Source: Corallococcus soli (lineage in GTDB: Bacteria; Myxococcota; Myxococcia; Myxococcales; Myxococcaceae). From it: 64,000 nt of DNA. Below the pieces are notes generated by a model. The model was not told the DNA's origin. It saw only the letters and a program-made list of their open reading frames with translations, and did no database searches. How positions within the stretch are numbered: position 1 is the stretch's first letter; the number at the start of each line of letters is the position of its first letter. Shown piece after piece: positions 53,489 to 61,757 of this stretch. The translations under genes and the position numbers were made by a program. The stretch is from NCBI RefSeq assembly GCF_014930455.1, contig NZ_JAAIYO010000017.1, forward strand, positions 1 through 64,000, in the 5' to 3' direction.

Positions 53489-53564
53489 GCTGACCAGATG
53501 ACAACGACATGGGACGCTGGTCCGGTAGCCCTCAATCGCGTGGGCGACGTGCTCTTGGAGCCGC

Positions 53565-53759
53565 TGGAACGAGACGGTGAGCGGGCTCGTGCTCGCGAAG
53601 CTGGGCAGGCCCCCTCGCGTGGGCGATAAGGTCGAACACGGAGAGGCCCGCTTCGAAGTGACGGCCGTGGAGGGTCACGGCGTGAAGGAGTGCCGCATCC
53701 AGCGCAGGCCGTTATCTGAAGTCCCCGCGCCTGACGCCGCCATCGCCTCGCCCGCCTGA
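53565..53759 (+). pseudogene. C-terminal remnant of a CorC/HlyC-type protein
   Basis: A short frame reads ETVSGLVLAKLGRPPRVGDK then VEHGEARFEVTAVEGHGVKE. This is the CorC/HlyC transporter-associated domain that ends hemolysin-like CBS-domain proteins (TVSGLVL..LGR.P..GD pattern). Nothing upstream encodes the membrane and CBS domains, and there is no good start. The remnant lies 14 bases before the selO start. Confidence 0.6.
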
Positions 53760-53772
53760 GGAACCCGCAGCC

Positions 53773-55341
53773 ATGCCCCACTTCTCATCCCGCTTCGTTG
53801 ACTCCACCCCGGGAGACCCGCTCACGGACACGCGGTCGCGCCAGGTGCAGGGGGCGCTCTGGTCCCGCGTCCAGCCCACGCCCGTCTCCGCGCCCCGGCT
53901 GGTCGCCCTCTCCCCGGAGGTGGCGCGCCTGCTGGGCCTGGAGGAACAGGCCCTGCGCTCCGAGGCCTGGGTGCGGGTGCTGGCGGGCAATGCCGTGGAG
54001 CCGGGCATGGCGCCCTACGCGGCCAACTACGGCGGCCACCAGTTCGGCCAGTGGGCAGGACAGCTGGGGGATGGGCGGGCCATCGGGCTGGGGGAGGTGC
54101 GGGCTCCCGATGGGACGCTCTACGAGCTGCAGCTCAAGGGGGCGGGCCGGACGCCGTATTCACGCCGAGGGGATGGACGCGCGGTGCTGCGCTCCTCCAT
54201 CCGCGAGTTCCTGTGCAGCGAGGCCATGCACCACCTGGGCGTGCCCACGACCCGCGCGCTGTCGCTCGTCGCCACGGGGGACGCGGTCGTCCGGGACATG
54301 TTCTACGACGGGCACCCCCAGGAGGAGCCCGGCGCCATCGTCTGCCGCGTCGCCCCCAGCTTCCTGCGCTTCGGCAACTTCGAGCTGTGCACGAGCCGGG
54401 GGGACGTGGCGCTGCTCAAGCAGCTGGCGGACTACACGCTGAGCCAGTTCTTCCCGGAGCTGGGCGCGCCGTCGAAGGACACCTACGCCGCCTTCTTCCA
54501 CGAGGTGGCGCGCCGCACCGCGAAGCTCATCGCGCAATGGCAGACGGTGGGCTTCGTGCACGGCGTGATGAACACCGACAACATGTCCATCCTCGGGCTC
54601 ACCATCGACTACGGCCCCTATGGCTGGGTGGATGACTTCGACCCTGACTGGACGCCGAACACCACCGACGCCGAACAGGGCCGCTACCGCTTCGGCAACC
54701 AGCCCGCCATCGGGATGTGGAACGTCGAAAGGCTGGGCGTCGCGCTGATGCCCCTCTTCGAGGGCGACGAGGGCCTGGTCCAGGCGGGGCTGCTCGAATA
54801 CCAGCGCGCGCTGAACGCGGAGATGCTGGGGCGGTACGCGGCGAAGCTGGGTCTGGCTTCCCTGGAGGACGAAGCGGACGTGCAGCGGGTGAACGCGTGT
54901 CTGTCATGGCTGGGGGCGGAGGAGACGGACATGACCCTGTTCTTCCGGGGCCTGTCCCGCGTGGTGGTCGCCCCCACGGCGCCCACCGTGTTTCCGGACG
55001 TGCTGCGCGAGGCCTTCTACAGGCCGGTGTCGGAGCCCCACCTCGCCCGGGGCCTGGAGTGGCTTGCGTCCTGGTGGCAGCGCGCGCGGCGGGAGGGCGC
55101 GGACCCCGTGGACCAGGCGCGCCGGATGGACGCGGTGAATCCGAAGTACGTGCTGCGCAACTACCTGGCCCAGGAGGCCATCGACGCGGCCCACGCGGGC
55201 GATGACTCGAAGGTGCTGGAGCTGCTCGACGTGATGCGACGCCCCTATGACGAGCAGCCGGGCCGCGAAGCCTACGCGGCCCGGCGGCCTGAGTGGGCCC
55301 GGTCGAAGCCTGGCTGCTCCGCGCTCTCGTGCAGCTCCTGA
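53773..55341 (+). CDS. selO: SelO-family protein adenylyltransferase (YdiU)
   Basis: A 522-residue pseudokinase-fold enzyme. Conserved blocks are YAANYGGHQFGQWAGQLGDG, LQLKGAGRTPYSRRGDGRAV, FVHGVMNTDNMSILGLTIDY and GNQPAIGMWN. SelO transfers AMP to Ser/Thr/Tyr of target proteins using an inverted ATP, as in redox stress. The C-terminus GCSALSCSS has Cys where some animal forms have selenocysteine. Length and all blocks are normal. Confidence 0.95.
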   Translation: MPHFSSRFVDSTPGDPLTDTRSRQVQGALWSRVQPTPVSAPRLVALSPEVARLLGLEEQALRSEAWVRVLAGNAVEPGMAPYAANYGGHQFGQWAGQLGDGRAIGLGEVRAPDGTLYELQLKGAGRTPYSRRGDGRAVLRSSIREFLCSEAMHHLGVPTTRALSLVATGDAVVRDMFYDGHPQEEPGAIVCRVAPSFLRFGNFELCTSRGDVALLKQLADYTLSQFFPELGAPSKDTYAAFFHEVARRTAKLIAQWQTVGFVHGVMNTDNMSILGLTIDYGPYGWVDDFDPDWTPNTTDAEQGRYRFGNQPAIGMWNVERLGVALMPLFEGDEGLVQAGLLEYQRALNAEMLGRYAAKLGLASLEDEADVQRVNACLSWLGAEETDMTLFFRGLSRVVVAPTAPTVFPDVLREAFYRPVSEPHLARGLEWLASWWQRARREGADPVDQARRMDAVNPKYVLRNYLAQEAIDAAHAGDDSKVLELLDVMRRPYDEQPGREAYAARRPEWARSKPGCSALSCSS

Positions 55342-55405
55342 CGCGCCCCAGGGCTGCTGGGAGCGCGGGGGCTGAGGCTGCCGAACGCGCTGACGCGTTG
55401 CCCAC

Positions 55406-55885
55406 TCACGGATGGTATGGGTAGCGCGCCAGGACCTTTCCCTCAGGCGATACGGCGTAAAGCTCAAACCAATGGGGTGAGGGATTGAAGCCCGGTGCCG
55501 CCCACCCGCATTTCTCCACGCGCCGGTTGATTTCAACGAAATACAGCCCGCCCTGTTGTCCCACGACGACTTCCATGGCTTTGGCGGAGTAGGAACAGTC
55601 TTTCGCATACTCCTTTGGAAGGCTGGTCAGTAGCTTCTGCAGGGCGGCGTGCGCGGCGATGATGGCCGGGCCATCCAGCGTGGCCAGGGGGCGCACGTCG
55701 TCGGGCCACTCGATCCCCTCCGCGATGATGGGTGCGCGCGGGTGGGTGCCCCCATCCGTCCTGGTGGTTCCAGGCCCAGGGACGACGGTGCCGCCATCCG
55801 CTCCCGAGGTTGCTGGGGGGAGGGTACGCGCTCCGCCATCCATCAGGAGGGTCACGAGGAGAAGGGCGTGTGACGGCTTCAGCAT
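55406..55885 (-). CDS. Small exported protein next to a JAMM-like lipoprotein
   Basis: A 159-residue protein. The N-terminal hydrophobic part (HALLLVTLLM) is a short signal, followed by a Gly/Thr/Asp-rich linker and a compact domain from about 55 with two cysteines (DCSYSAKAMEVVV, VEKCGWAAP) and VEINRRV. I do not recognise it. It lies 21 bases beyond the JAMM-type gene on the same strand, so the two probably form an operon. Confidence 0.65.
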   Translation of the reverse strand: MLKPSHALLLVTLLMDGGARTLPPATSGADGGTVVPGPGTTRTDGGTHPRAPIIAEGIEWPDDVRPLATLDGPAIIAAHAALQKLLTSLPKEYAKDCSYSAKAMEVVVGQQGGLYFVEINRRVEKCGWAAPGFNPSPHWFELYAVSPEGKVLARYPYHP

Positions 55886-55906
55886 GGGGCGTGCTCCAAG
55901 GCACTT

Positions 55907-56692
55907 CTACCACTTCAGTTCAGGTGAGCAGCGAGGCAGCAGCATTCTGGGGCTGCGCATGCCGGAGGCTTCCTGCGGATGACAGGTCGCTTGGAATTCC
56001 CAGTGACCTTGCTCCTGGTCCCATTGGAAGACTTCACCCGCCGGGTTCCATTTGTAGAATCGGGGCTCGTCCTTGTGGCCGGTGGCCAACCAGGCCCACG
56101 CGGGAATCAGCTGGTTCCGTGCGTCACGTGCCAGCCTTCCTCCAGGGCTCGCGGCATACGACACCATGGTCCACAAGCCGTCTGCCATCTTCATCGCGGG
56201 GAACTGGTTCAGGTCCGGACTGCTCATCAGGGTTCCGCAGGGATGGTTGTGTGCGAATCCAACGACAGGGACTTCACGGCCGAAGGTCTCGTCATCCACG
56301 CCGCCGAAGGGAGGCTGACAGGCGTTGCGCTCGCGCAGCAGGTTGCGGATGGGCCACGAAACGCGCCAGTCCTGCGGCGTCCTGTAGAGGGCGACACAAT
56401 ACTCGGCTGCGTCCGGACGCGGGCCTCCTGTGTTCGGGTCGCAGGCGTCCGCAGCCCCTGGTAGCGCCATCAGGGCCCTGAGCGTTGGCAGCACAAGGTC
56501 ATCCGGAACGTTGGCCGTGTCCGAGACGACGGTCGGGATGCTCTCATGCGTCCAGGGACCGGGAGCGACCGCGAGGTCGAATCTCTCCTCCAGGATCGGC
56601 AGCTCGGTGCGCAGGTAGTAGAGCCTGGGGCGCGCACATGAAAGCGCCAGCATGGAGAGAAGGAAGAGGGCTTGTCGCAACACGGGATTCAT
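55907..56692 (-). CDS. Lipoprotein with JAMM/MPN-like metalloprotease motif
   Basis: A 261-residue lipoprotein (Cys19, LALSCARP). The centre carries VVGFAHNHPCGTLMSSPDL: His-x-His-Pro followed by Ser and Asp, the JAMM zinc motif of JAB1/MPN isopeptidases and RadC-like proteins, with a Glu upstream in the REVPVVG region as possible general acid. Secreted or envelope JAMM enzymes are uncommon; some work on peptidoglycan or ubiquitin-like conjugates. The neighbour may be a substrate or inhibitor. The start at 56692 is set by the lipoprotein signal. Confidence 0.65.
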   Translation of the reverse strand: MNPVLRQALFLLSMLALSCARPRLYYLRTELPILEERFDLAVAPGPWTHESIPTVVSDTANVPDDLVLPTLRALMALPGAADACDPNTGGPRPDAAEYCVALYRTPQDWRVSWPIRNLLRERNACQPPFGGVDDETFGREVPVVGFAHNHPCGTLMSSPDLNQFPAMKMADGLWTMVSYAASPGGRLARDARNQLIPAWAWLATGHKDEPRFYKWNPAGEVFQWDQEQGHWEFQATCHPQEASGMRSPRMLLPRCSPELKW

Positions 56693-56738
56693 GCCCTGGA
56701 GCCCTGGTCCTTCCTTCGTGCTGTCACCATGCAACAGT

Positions 56739-57767
56739 CTATTGCAAGGGCCAGTAGAAGCGCTGGAGCGGGACAAGCGCGCGCGTTGGCGCATCGAGCT
56801 GTTCGTAGCGGTCCAGGAGCAGCTCGCGCAGGCGGGGCAGGGCGATGAGTGTGAGCGCGACCGAGGAGCGTTCGGCTTCGTAGTGGGCGTCCTTGGTGAA
56901 GCCTCCGGTGCTCACGTACAGGCACTTGTCTCGCTCCTTGCGTCCTCCGAGGAAGGAGCGGATCTCCTTGGTGCCCATGGGGGTGCCAGGCCGGTGCTTC
57001 ACCTCAACGAAGATGCGAGGCTCCTGGAGGCCCAGGCCGTCCGGCGAGGCGAAGATGTCCACACCCCGGTCAGGGCCTTCGTCGGACACCTGGGTCCGGT
57101 AGCCCATGGAGCGTAGAAGTCCGGCGACCAGGTGCTGCATCTGCTGCCAGTCGAGACGGCTGATGGCGTCCTCGACGAAGGATCCCGCCTTGTCGAACAT
57201 CTCCGCGCTCAGCTCCGCGTCCGAGCGAGGCTTGCCCTCGATGGGCGGCGACGCGGGCGTCGGGGCAGGAGGAGCCACCACCAGGGGTGCATCAAGGGGG
57301 CCAGCCAGCTCGGTCAGCTCGGTGACCACTTCCGGACCCAGCTTGAACAAAGTTTGGATGGCACCGAGCGAATTGCGCGCCGCCGCGCTCAGTCCATCTC
57401 TGGAAACGCGGCCAGCCCACGTCACGCGGCGCATGTGGGGCTTGGATTCGATGAGCTGGGGCGCCCACTCATACTCAGAGGTAAGGGCGCCGACGAAGTA
57501 GAGACGCCGCTCGCTGTCATAGGTGATGACTCCGTCACCGGCCTTCATCTCGCTAAGGAACCGGGCGGACTGGCTGGCCCAGGTGGCGCGCGTGCCTTCG
57601 TTCTCATCGGGGTACTTTTCCGCGTAGAGGCGCAGCAGGTCCGCCTTGGACTGGGATGTCGACAACTTGCCCAGGCGCGCGTCACCCATGGCGACGATGC
57701 CGAGCCGCAGGAACTCCTCGATGTTTTCGCTGCCACGCCCGGCGCGGACCATCCATGTCGTCTTCAT
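56739..57767 (-). CDS. Mrr-like restriction endonuclease with EVE-like N-terminus
   Basis: A 342-residue protein. Residues 1-140 (TTWMVRAGRGSENIEEFLRLG, AGDGVITYDSERRLYFVGAL) resemble an EVE/PUA-type domain that reads modified bases. A Pro-rich linker follows. The C-terminal nuclease domain (about 210-342) shows GLLRSMGYRTQVSDEGPDRG, then VDIFAS and FVEVKHR, the Mrr D...ExK catalytic core. It would cut foreign DNA carrying modified bases (type IV). No methylase gene is adjacent, as expected for type IV. ATG 57767 is the first protein-like start. Confidence 0.8.
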   Translation of the reverse strand: MKTTWMVRAGRGSENIEEFLRLGIVAMGDARLGKLSTSQSKADLLRLYAEKYPDENEGTRATWASQSARFLSEMKAGDGVITYDSERRLYFVGALTSEYEWAPQLIESKPHMRRVTWAGRVSRDGLSAAARNSLGAIQTLFKLGPEVVTELTELAGPLDAPLVVAPPAPTPASPPIEGKPRSDAELSAEMFDKAGSFVEDAISRLDWQQMQHLVAGLLRSMGYRTQVSDEGPDRGVDIFASPDGLGLQEPRIFVEVKHRPGTPMGTKEIRSFLGGRKERDKCLYVSTGGFTKDAHYEAERSSVALTLIALPRLRELLLDRYEQLDAPTRALVPLQRFYWPLQ

Positions 57768-58027
57768 GATGGATGCCCTGTTTCGTTGGTGCGGCTGGCG
57801 GACGTGTTGGTTCGTCGCTGCTTCGGCGTGGAGGCAACGACCGCGTGCTCGACGTGGATGTGCTCCTGGAGCGCGGAGGTGGGTGCATCGGCCGGAGGGT
57901 GCAGAACAAGCTGGAGGCTCGGAGATGCCATCACGTACCAGGATAGCCCGTTTCACGCCGATCGCGTTCCGGATCCAACGCTCCATGGGGCGCCCGGGTT
58001 GCCGCGGCAGGCACCCACACAAAAGAA

Positions 58028-58064
58028 ACCGGCGCGGCCGCCAGGGCATGGCGACCGCGCCGGT
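58028..58064 (-). terminator. Rho-independent terminator of the M4 protease gene
   Basis: ACCGGCGCGG pairs with CCGCGCCGGT. Read on the minus strand, the hairpin is followed by a TTTCTTTTG tract, so this is one of the few canonical intrinsic terminators in the window. Confidence 0.8.
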
Positions 58065-58089
58065 GGGTCGGGGCCGCAACCCTCTGGGA

Positions 58090-59871
58090 CTACTGTCCGG
58101 AGCTGACCTGGAAGGTGGCGCCGGAGAAGGCCGTGTAGCCGCGAATCAGGACGTAGTACGTGCCCTGCTTCGCCGGGTTCAGGGTGCAGGTCTCGTCGTT
58201 GCTGGCGCCCGCCGAGCGGCAGTCGTAGCTGCTGGTCGTGGGCGCGCTGCCGAACTTCACATACATGTCCGCGTCACCCGTGCCGCCGGAGAGCGCGAAG
58301 CGCATCGCGGTCGCGCCCGTCGGCGTGACGGCGCTGAAGCTCGTGCTGCTGTTGCGGCTGCCGCCGACGTTGTTGACCGTGGTGACCGTCGTCCAGACCG
58401 GAGGCGCGGCCACGCCCACGGCGCTCCACGCTTCGTTGACGGACGCGACGGCGCTGGCGCCGTACAGGTCGGAGGCCGCCTGCGCGGTGGCGCCCCGCGC
58501 GTCCGCGAAGGTGCTGCCCGGCGTCAGGTAGACGGTGTTCGCGCGGTAGAAGATGGCCGCGCCCTTCAGGATGCTCGTGTAGGCATCGGCGTCGAGCGCG
58601 GGCACGACGTTGCTCGTCTTGCCGCGCGGGTGCGTTCCCCCGGACACCATCAGGTGGAAGGCCAGGTTCGCGATGCCGGAGTTCCAGTGCACGCCCCCGC
58701 TGTCGGAGGTGCCCGTGTAGCGCGTGGGGTAGTAGTCGTAGTCCCCCGCGATGGCCGGGTCGTTCATGTAGCGCAAGGCGTCGCCGGCCGTGGCCGGGGT
58801 CCAGCACTCCTCACCAATCTTCCAGGTGTTGGCGCTGACGACGCCATCCCGGTACGCCTCGATGGCGGCGCCGAAGACGTCCGACATGGCCTCATTCAGC
58901 GCGCCCGACTCATTGGCGTAGATGAGCTCCGAGGACGTGTCCGTGACGGCGTGGGTGAGCTCGTGGCCCACGACGTCCAGCACCGTCAGCGCGGACGACT
59001 GCACGCCGTCGCCGTCGCCGTAGACCATCTGCGTCCCGTTCCAGAACGCGTTCACGTAGTTCTTGCTGTAGTGGACGGTGGAGATGAGGTTCGTGCCCAG
59101 CCCGTCGTAGCTGTCCCGGCCGAAGACGTTCGCGTAGAAGTCGTAGGTGAAGCCCGCGTTGTCGTGGGCCTGGTCCAGCAGGGCATCCCCGGTGGGGCCC
59201 TGGCCTTCCGAGCGCACCAGCGTCCCCGGCAACGACGTGCGGTTCTTGGCCGTGTACGTCTTGCGGTTGCGGCTCGTCTGGAGGTTGTCGAAGCTCCGGA
59301 CGGCCTCGCCCGTGTGCGCGTCGATGAAGACGTTCGGCATCGACGGCTCACCGTCCGCCTTCACCGTCTCCAACTGCACCCGCCACGTCAGCCGGGTGTC
59401 CTGGCTGTCCGCGAGGATCTGCAGGTCCACCTTCGGCGCACCCACCACCGTGCTCCCGTCCTCCAGCGAAGCGATGGCGCGCTCGACGGCCGCCTCCAGC
59501 TTGAGCCGGGGCGTGGTGTCCACCTTGAGGTCGCGCGTGAGCCGGTCCGTCACGCTGGCGACCGCGCCGTCCCGCCCCAGATGGACGATGGCCGCGGCGC
59601 CGAACACGGGGACGCCCTTGAAGCGCTGCTCCAGCCGCTCATGCGTCCGGCCCTGCGGGTCCACCAGGACGCGGCGGGCGGACAGCTCCCCCGCGCCACG
59701 GAAGAACCCGGGGCGCTCGGCCTGGAGCCGGCGCAGGCCCTCGCCACGAACCGGCTTCGCCGCCAACCCGCTGTCCTGCGTGGAGGGCTGGGCGTCTTCA
59801 ACGGTGCTGGGACCGCAAGCACTTCCCAGGAACAGGATGGGGACGAGCGTGACGAAACGGCGGATGCGCAT
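58090..59871 (-). CDS. M4 (thermolysin) family secreted metalloprotease
   Basis: A 593-residue preproprotein. Lipoprotein-like signal (FLGSACGP). FTP/PepSY propeptide at about 45-190 precedes the catalytic domain. Zinc motif HELTH is at about 300, with the third ligand in NESGALNEAMSD and a later GGVHWNSGI. The end (about 500-593) is a PPC-type domain with two cysteines that is usually cut off after export. It is a classic predation enzyme for digesting prey protein. The start at 59871 is set by the signal peptide. Confidence 0.9.
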   Translation of the reverse strand: MRIRRFVTLVPILFLGSACGPSTVEDAQPSTQDSGLAAKPVRGEGLRRLQAERPGFFRGAGELSARRVLVDPQGRTHERLEQRFKGVPVFGAAAIVHLGRDGAVASVTDRLTRDLKVDTTPRLKLEAAVERAIASLEDGSTVVGAPKVDLQILADSQDTRLTWRVQLETVKADGEPSMPNVFIDAHTGEAVRSFDNLQTSRNRKTYTAKNRTSLPGTLVRSEGQGPTGDALLDQAHDNAGFTYDFYANVFGRDSYDGLGTNLISTVHYSKNYVNAFWNGTQMVYGDGDGVQSSALTVLDVVGHELTHAVTDTSSELIYANESGALNEAMSDVFGAAIEAYRDGVVSANTWKIGEECWTPATAGDALRYMNDPAIAGDYDYYPTRYTGTSDSGGVHWNSGIANLAFHLMVSGGTHPRGKTSNVVPALDADAYTSILKGAAIFYRANTVYLTPGSTFADARGATAQAASDLYGASAVASVNEAWSAVGVAAPPVWTTVTTVNNVGGSRNSSTSFSAVTPTGATAMRFALSGGTGDADMYVKFGSAPTTSSYDCRSAGASNDETCTLNPAKQGTYYVLIRGYTAFSGATFQVSSGQ

Positions 59872-60089
59872 GGGATGCTCCGAGTCGGGGCTGTCACCCA
59901 GCGGGACGTTGCCGGGCTCTCTTGAAGACCCGGCGACCCGTGAAGCGGCCACATGGATTTTTGAACAAGGGGCATACCCGCGCGGCTGCGTCCCCGGTCA
60001 ACGCAAGTGCTTGCCGGCGCGACGCGGCGCCAGGGCCCCCGTCCCCGGCAACGGGGTGGCCTCCCCAGGGACGGGCTCATGAGGGGCCG

Positions 60090-60105
60090 TGGCATCTGGC
60101 TTGCG
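60090..60105 (+). promoter_or_regulatory. Sigma54-type promoter of the haem-protein paralog
   Basis: TGGCAT-CTGGC-TTGCG has the -24 GG and -12 GC at the right spacing, 39 bases before the start codon. It is almost the same as the element at 27843. Confidence 0.6.
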
Positions 60106-60143
60106 TAGGGCACCGGACAGTTCCCGCGCTCCGGAGAGTGTCC

Positions 60144-61649
60144 GTGCACCCCTTCACGCCCCGCCCCACCGTCAGACGTTTCGCGAAGTCCTCCCTGGTG
60201 TTGATGGCCCTGGGGGGCCTGTCCCTGGGGTGCACGGAGGAGCCCAAGGTGGAGCCTCCACCTCCGAATCCGCAGACGCTCTGTTCCGGCACCTTCAGCG
60301 ACGGCACGAGCATCGACGTGGAGAGCCCGCAGCCGCTGGGGGACGTGCCGCTGCCGGAGCAGTCGTTCTGCGACTTCCACACCTTCGCGTGGAACCAGTT
60401 CCTGTACCTGACCCAGACGGTGCAGGACCCCAACGACCCGGTGTTCCCCACCAAGCCGCGGTTCCTCTCCTACGCGCCCTGGTACAACATGCTCCAGCCG
60501 AACGGCGCGGCCGCCCCCGGCGCGTTCCCGGGCGGCGCCACGACGCTCCAGGTGGGCAAGCTGGACAACAAGCAGGCGGGTGGTGGCCAGGACGAGCTCA
60601 TCGACGTCTCCGGCAACACCGTGCTGTATGACATCCGCTTCAACGCGCCGATGTATGACTTCATCGTCGGCCAGAACTACTTCACGCAGGCGGACTACTA
60701 CGCGTTCTGCCAGCCGACGGACCCGAGCCAGCCCTTCACCGCCTGCGGCAACACGGAGCAGCTCTGGTTGCCCTGGGGCAATGGCACGCCCACGTCGATG
60801 GGCTCAATGGGCTCCGTGGAGGTGAAGACGGCCTGGCGGCAGTTCCCCGCCAATGACTGTCCCGCGTCGCAGATGTACTGCGCCGGTTCGGGCCTGGGCC
60901 TCATCGCGCTGCACATCGCGCAGAAGACGCCGACGCATGGTGAGTGGGTCTGGGCCTCCTTCGAACACCTGGGCAACACGCCGGACTGCGCGGCGGGTTC
61001 CAGCACGCCCATCGCGCCCCAGTCTCCGCTCGGGACGCCCTGGGCGCTCTTCGACCCCGCGAAGGTGCCCGCCAGCGTGATGGAGACGAAGACGTGCGGC
61101 GTCACGGCCGCCAATCCCCAGTGCAACCTGGATCCGCACGTCGGCACGAGCGGCTTCCAGCAGGTCAACGTCTGCCGCACCGACGCGCTGCCCGCGGGGG
61201 GCGCGAGCGCCGCCAACTGCGCGGTGGTGGGCTCCTCCACGCAGGACCCCAACGCGAACAGCGGTGGCAACGTGTCATGCTTGAACGCCACGCTGCGCCC
61301 GAAGCTCGCGGGCATCTGGCAGAACTACCAGCTCATCGGCACGCTGTGGACCAAGGGCACGCAGCCGCCGGATCAGGACTTCTGGATCTCCCTCTTCCAG
61401 TCGGCCAAGCCGGGCCTGCCGGAGAAGACGGCGGTGGGCTTCCCGAACCTGGCCAACAGCGCGCTGGAGACGTACCTGCAGATTGGCTCGACGGCGTATG
61501 ATCCGAACGCGCCGGGCCTGTCCAACGCGAACAAGGCCGGCTGCTTCGGCTGCCACAACCCGGTGGCGCAGGACAGCGACACGGACCTCAGCCACTTCCC
61601 GTCGAAGTTCAACGACTTCCAGAGCCCCCGCGTGCCCGCGGAGCCGTAG
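60144..61649 (+). CDS. Orphan paralog of the haem-c lipoprotein
   Basis: A 501-residue lipoprotein (Cys30, GGLSLGCTEE). It shares with the protein at 47742 the blocks FHTFAWNQFLYL, HIAQKTPTHGEWVWASFEHL, IWQNYQLIGTLWT and LANSALETYLQI, and one haem-c site CFGCH at 467-471. Extra cysteines in a middle insert (TCGV, QCNLDP, VCRTD) are absent from the other copy. Unlike the other copy, no flavoprotein genes follow. The GTG at 60144 lies seven bases after GGAG. It may serve another dehydrogenase or the same one under different conditions. Confidence 0.75.
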   Translation: MHPFTPRPTVRRFAKSSLVLMALGGLSLGCTEEPKVEPPPPNPQTLCSGTFSDGTSIDVESPQPLGDVPLPEQSFCDFHTFAWNQFLYLTQTVQDPNDPVFPTKPRFLSYAPWYNMLQPNGAAAPGAFPGGATTLQVGKLDNKQAGGGQDELIDVSGNTVLYDIRFNAPMYDFIVGQNYFTQADYYAFCQPTDPSQPFTACGNTEQLWLPWGNGTPTSMGSMGSVEVKTAWRQFPANDCPASQMYCAGSGLGLIALHIAQKTPTHGEWVWASFEHLGNTPDCAAGSSTPIAPQSPLGTPWALFDPAKVPASVMETKTCGVTAANPQCNLDPHVGTSGFQQVNVCRTDALPAGGASAANCAVVGSSTQDPNANSGGNVSCLNATLRPKLAGIWQNYQLIGTLWTKGTQPPDQDFWISLFQSAKPGLPEKTAVGFPNLANSALETYLQIGSTAYDPNAPGLSNANKAGCFGCHNPVAQDSDTDLSHFPSKFNDFQSPRVPAEP

Positions 61650-61674
61650 CGCGAAGGGCCCCTCCAGAAACCCA

Positions 61675-61707
61675 ACGGGGCTGGACGGTCGACCCGTCCA
61701 GCCCCGT
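61675..61707. terminator. Bidirectional terminator
   Basis: ACGGGGCTGGACGG pairs perfectly with CCGTCCAGCCCCGT around a five-base loop, midway between two converging genes. GAAAC and GTTTC flank the arms and extend the stem. Confidence 0.75.
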
Positions 61708-61757
61708 GTTTCACGTGTCCTGACGGGATGCGTTCCCGTGGAGGCGCGGACCTGCTG

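Noticed and set aside
57646..59925. 759-residue plus-strand frame
   Set aside because: It is antisense to the M4 protease, whose HELTH motif and signal peptide are plain.
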